A stretch of 64,000 bases of DNA from Candidatus Saccharimonadota bacterium (GTDB taxonomy: Bacteria > Patescibacteriota > Saccharimonadia > Saccharimonadales > UBA4665). The notes beneath the pieces were generated by a model. It ran no database searches, was not told where the DNA came from, and saw only the letters and a list, made by a program, of their open reading frames with translations. Location: positions 62,001-126,000 of the forward strand of contig JARIHC010000004.1 in assembly GCA_029288485.1 (NCBI GenBank), read 5' to 3'. The position numbers and the translations under genes were made by a program. Numbering within the stretch: position 1 is the stretch's first letter; the number at the start of each line of letters is the position of its first letter. Below are positions 62,857 through 64,000 of this stretch, piece after piece.

Positions 62857-64000
62857 ATGGGCAAATACGAGACAGAGTATAAGTTGCTGAACGCGCAGCA
62901 GCAAAAGGCAGTGGACGCCACAGAAGGGCCGATACTGGTGGTGGCTGGACCGGGCACCGGCAAAACGCAGCTGCTCAGCATGCGTGTGGCTAATATTTTG
63001 CGCAAAAACGATGTAATGCCAGGCAACATTCTTTGCTTAACTTTCACTGACAATGCGGCGCGGAATATGCGCGAGCGGCTCACTAGCATCATCGGCCAGC
63101 CGGCATATCATGTTGCCATACATACCTTCCACAGCTTCGGTACCGATGTTATTAATCATTATCCGGATTATTTTACCGATCGACAGCTATTACAGCAGAT
63201 TGACGAGCTAGGGCAGTACGAGCTATTGCAAGCAATTTTTGAAAAGCTTCCGCACAACAATCCGCTCAGCACGAAGGTCGGCGAGCAGTTTATATTCTTG
63301 AAGAATACTTTGGATATAATTGGCTGGTTGAAACAAAACGGCGTAGCGCCAACAGAACTACACGAGTTATTAAATGCTAATGAAAAGTTCATCAAGGCGA
63401 TGGATCCGGAGATTACCGAGACATTTACTGTATCACCGTCAGCCAAACAGCTGCCAGCGTATAAAAAGTTGCTGGCAAGTATACAAAAACACGGTAGCGG
63501 CCAAAGATATTTTGGTTTTCCAGAGTACGCAGTAGAGTGCGCAGCCGAACTAGAAAAAGCCATAGCCGAAACTGACCCATCCGGTCATTTTGCCAAACCA
63601 ATCACTGCCTGGCGCAACAATTGGTGCAAAAAAGACGCCGACGGTAAACACGTTTTTAAAGACGGCGGCCAGAATTACCGTAAGATGCACGCTTTAGGCA
63701 ACATATATCAGCATCTGGTCGATGATATGGCAGCGCAGGGCTTATATGATTTTGACGACATGGTTATAGAGGCTGTGCACGCCATGGAAAAAAACGATGA
63801 ACTGCGTTTTAACCTTCAAGAAAAGTATCAATATATTTTGGTCGACGAATTTCAGGACACTAACAAAGCGCAGCTAAGAATGTTAACGGCGCTGGGTAAC
63901 AACCCCGTTCATGAAGGCCGACCGAACATTATGGCTGTCGGCGACGACGATCAGGCTATTTACGCTTTCCAGGGCGCCGAAGTATCAAATATGGCAGCCT
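62857..64000 (+). CDS. UvrD/Rep-type superfamily 1 DNA helicase (3' end beyond the window)
   Basis: The frame is open from ATG 62857 to the window edge (381 codons). LNAQQQKAVDATEGPILVVAGPGTGKTQLLSMRV is the Q motif plus Walker A (key part GPGTGKTQ). LCLTFTDNAARNMRERL is motif Ia, YILVDEFQDTNKAQ is Walker B, and AVGDDDQAIYAFQGA is motif III. A 3'-5' helicase of repair or AddA/PcrA type; the C-terminal part is needed to say which. Confidence 0.93.
   Translation, partial: MGKYETEYKLLNAQQQKAVDATEGPILVVAGPGTGKTQLLSMRVANILRKNDVMPGNILCLTFTDNAARNMRERLTSIIGQPAYHVAIHTFHSFGTDVINHYPDYFTDRQLLQQIDELGQYELLQAIFEKLPHNNPLSTKVGEQFIFLKNTLDIIGWLKQNGVAPTELHELLNANEKFIKAMDPEITETFTVSPSAKQLPAYKKLLASIQKHGSGQRYFGFPEYAVECAAELEKAIAETDPSGHFAKPITAWRNNWCKKDADGKHVFKDGGQNYRKMHALGNIYQHLVDDMAAQGLYDFDDMVIEAVHAMEKNDELRFNLQEKYQYILVDEFQDTNKAQLRMLTALGNNPVHEGRPNIMAVGDDDQAIYAFQGAEVSNMAA

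Noticed and set aside
1-64000. Alternative genetic code with TGA as sense codon
   Set aside because: Many genes end in TGA within ATGA overlaps, and none needs TGA readthrough.
1-64000. CRISPR arrays, insertion sequences, prophage
   Set aside because: No spaced repeats, transposase or phage structural genes were seen.

Overview
The window reads as one compact bacterial chromosome segment using the standard code (TGA is a normal stop, often inside ATGA start/stop overlaps). No phage structural genes, insertion sequences, CRISPR array or rRNA were seen. The most likely source is a Patescibacterium of the Saccharibacteria (TM7) type. I infer this from very tight packing, many small unrecognised proteins, a LytR-CpsA-Psr protein and PimA-like glycosyltransferases without LPS genes, a short aerobic chain (NDH-2 plus cytochrome bo3-type quinol oxidase), and no biosynthetic operons apart from dTTP synthesis. 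No database search was possible, so the taxon is an inference.

Layout. 1-6.5 kb: GH57 amylase (cut by the window edge) and GT4 glycosyltransferase, tRNA-Trp, P-loop kinase, YgjP-like metallopeptidase, PAS histidine kinase, membrane GT2. 6.6-17 kb: secE, nusG, rplK, rplA, rplJ and rplL, interrupted by a dTTP block (dTMP kinase-like, dCTP deaminase, and an unusual dTMP kinase-ThyX fusion) and by a PLP enzyme behind a riboswitch-like attenuator. 17-28 kb: CDP-alcohol phosphotransferase, dnaX, dnaB, ybaB, recR, Nudix, DHH phosphoesterase, a lone trpF-like gene, cysS. 27.6-32 kb (minus): AI-2E transporter, two GT4 enzymes, alpha/beta hydrolase. 32.1-33.1 kb: tRNA-Gln, then a foreign-looking GC-rich gene with a structured leader, a rod-like 3' RNA and a hammerhead ribozyme. 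33-42 kb: second AI-2E protein, ABC exporter, a DnaA-box-like cluster, a candidate small RNA, and a membrane protein/kinase/receiver cluster. 42-51.5 kb: Crp/Fnr regulator, LCP protein, surface glycosylation genes, OmpR-type two-component pair. 51.6-59.5 kb: cyoABCDE, FAD-linked dehydrogenase, NDH-2. 59.5-62.3 kb: unknown proteins. 62.4-64 kb: M23-like protein and UvrD-type helicase (cut by the window edge).

How it works together. NDH-2 and probably the FAD-linked dehydrogenase would reduce quinone, and the bo3-type oxidase would burn it with oxygen and pump protons; no quinone synthesis genes are seen here. The glycosyltransferases, phosphotransferase, flippase-like proteins and LCP protein form a surface-glycan toolkit. 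Many genes have a TATAAT-like box only 6-10 bases before the start codon, which suggests leaderless mRNAs, while ribosomal protein genes keep Shine-Dalgarno sites.

The most striking material is RNA-level: the hammerhead locus at 32.2-33.1 kb, the three-way-junction terminator/antiterminator leader at 14.0-14.13 kb, and the promoter-to-terminator small RNA at 37.5 kb. No stretch over about 300 bases lacks a feature.
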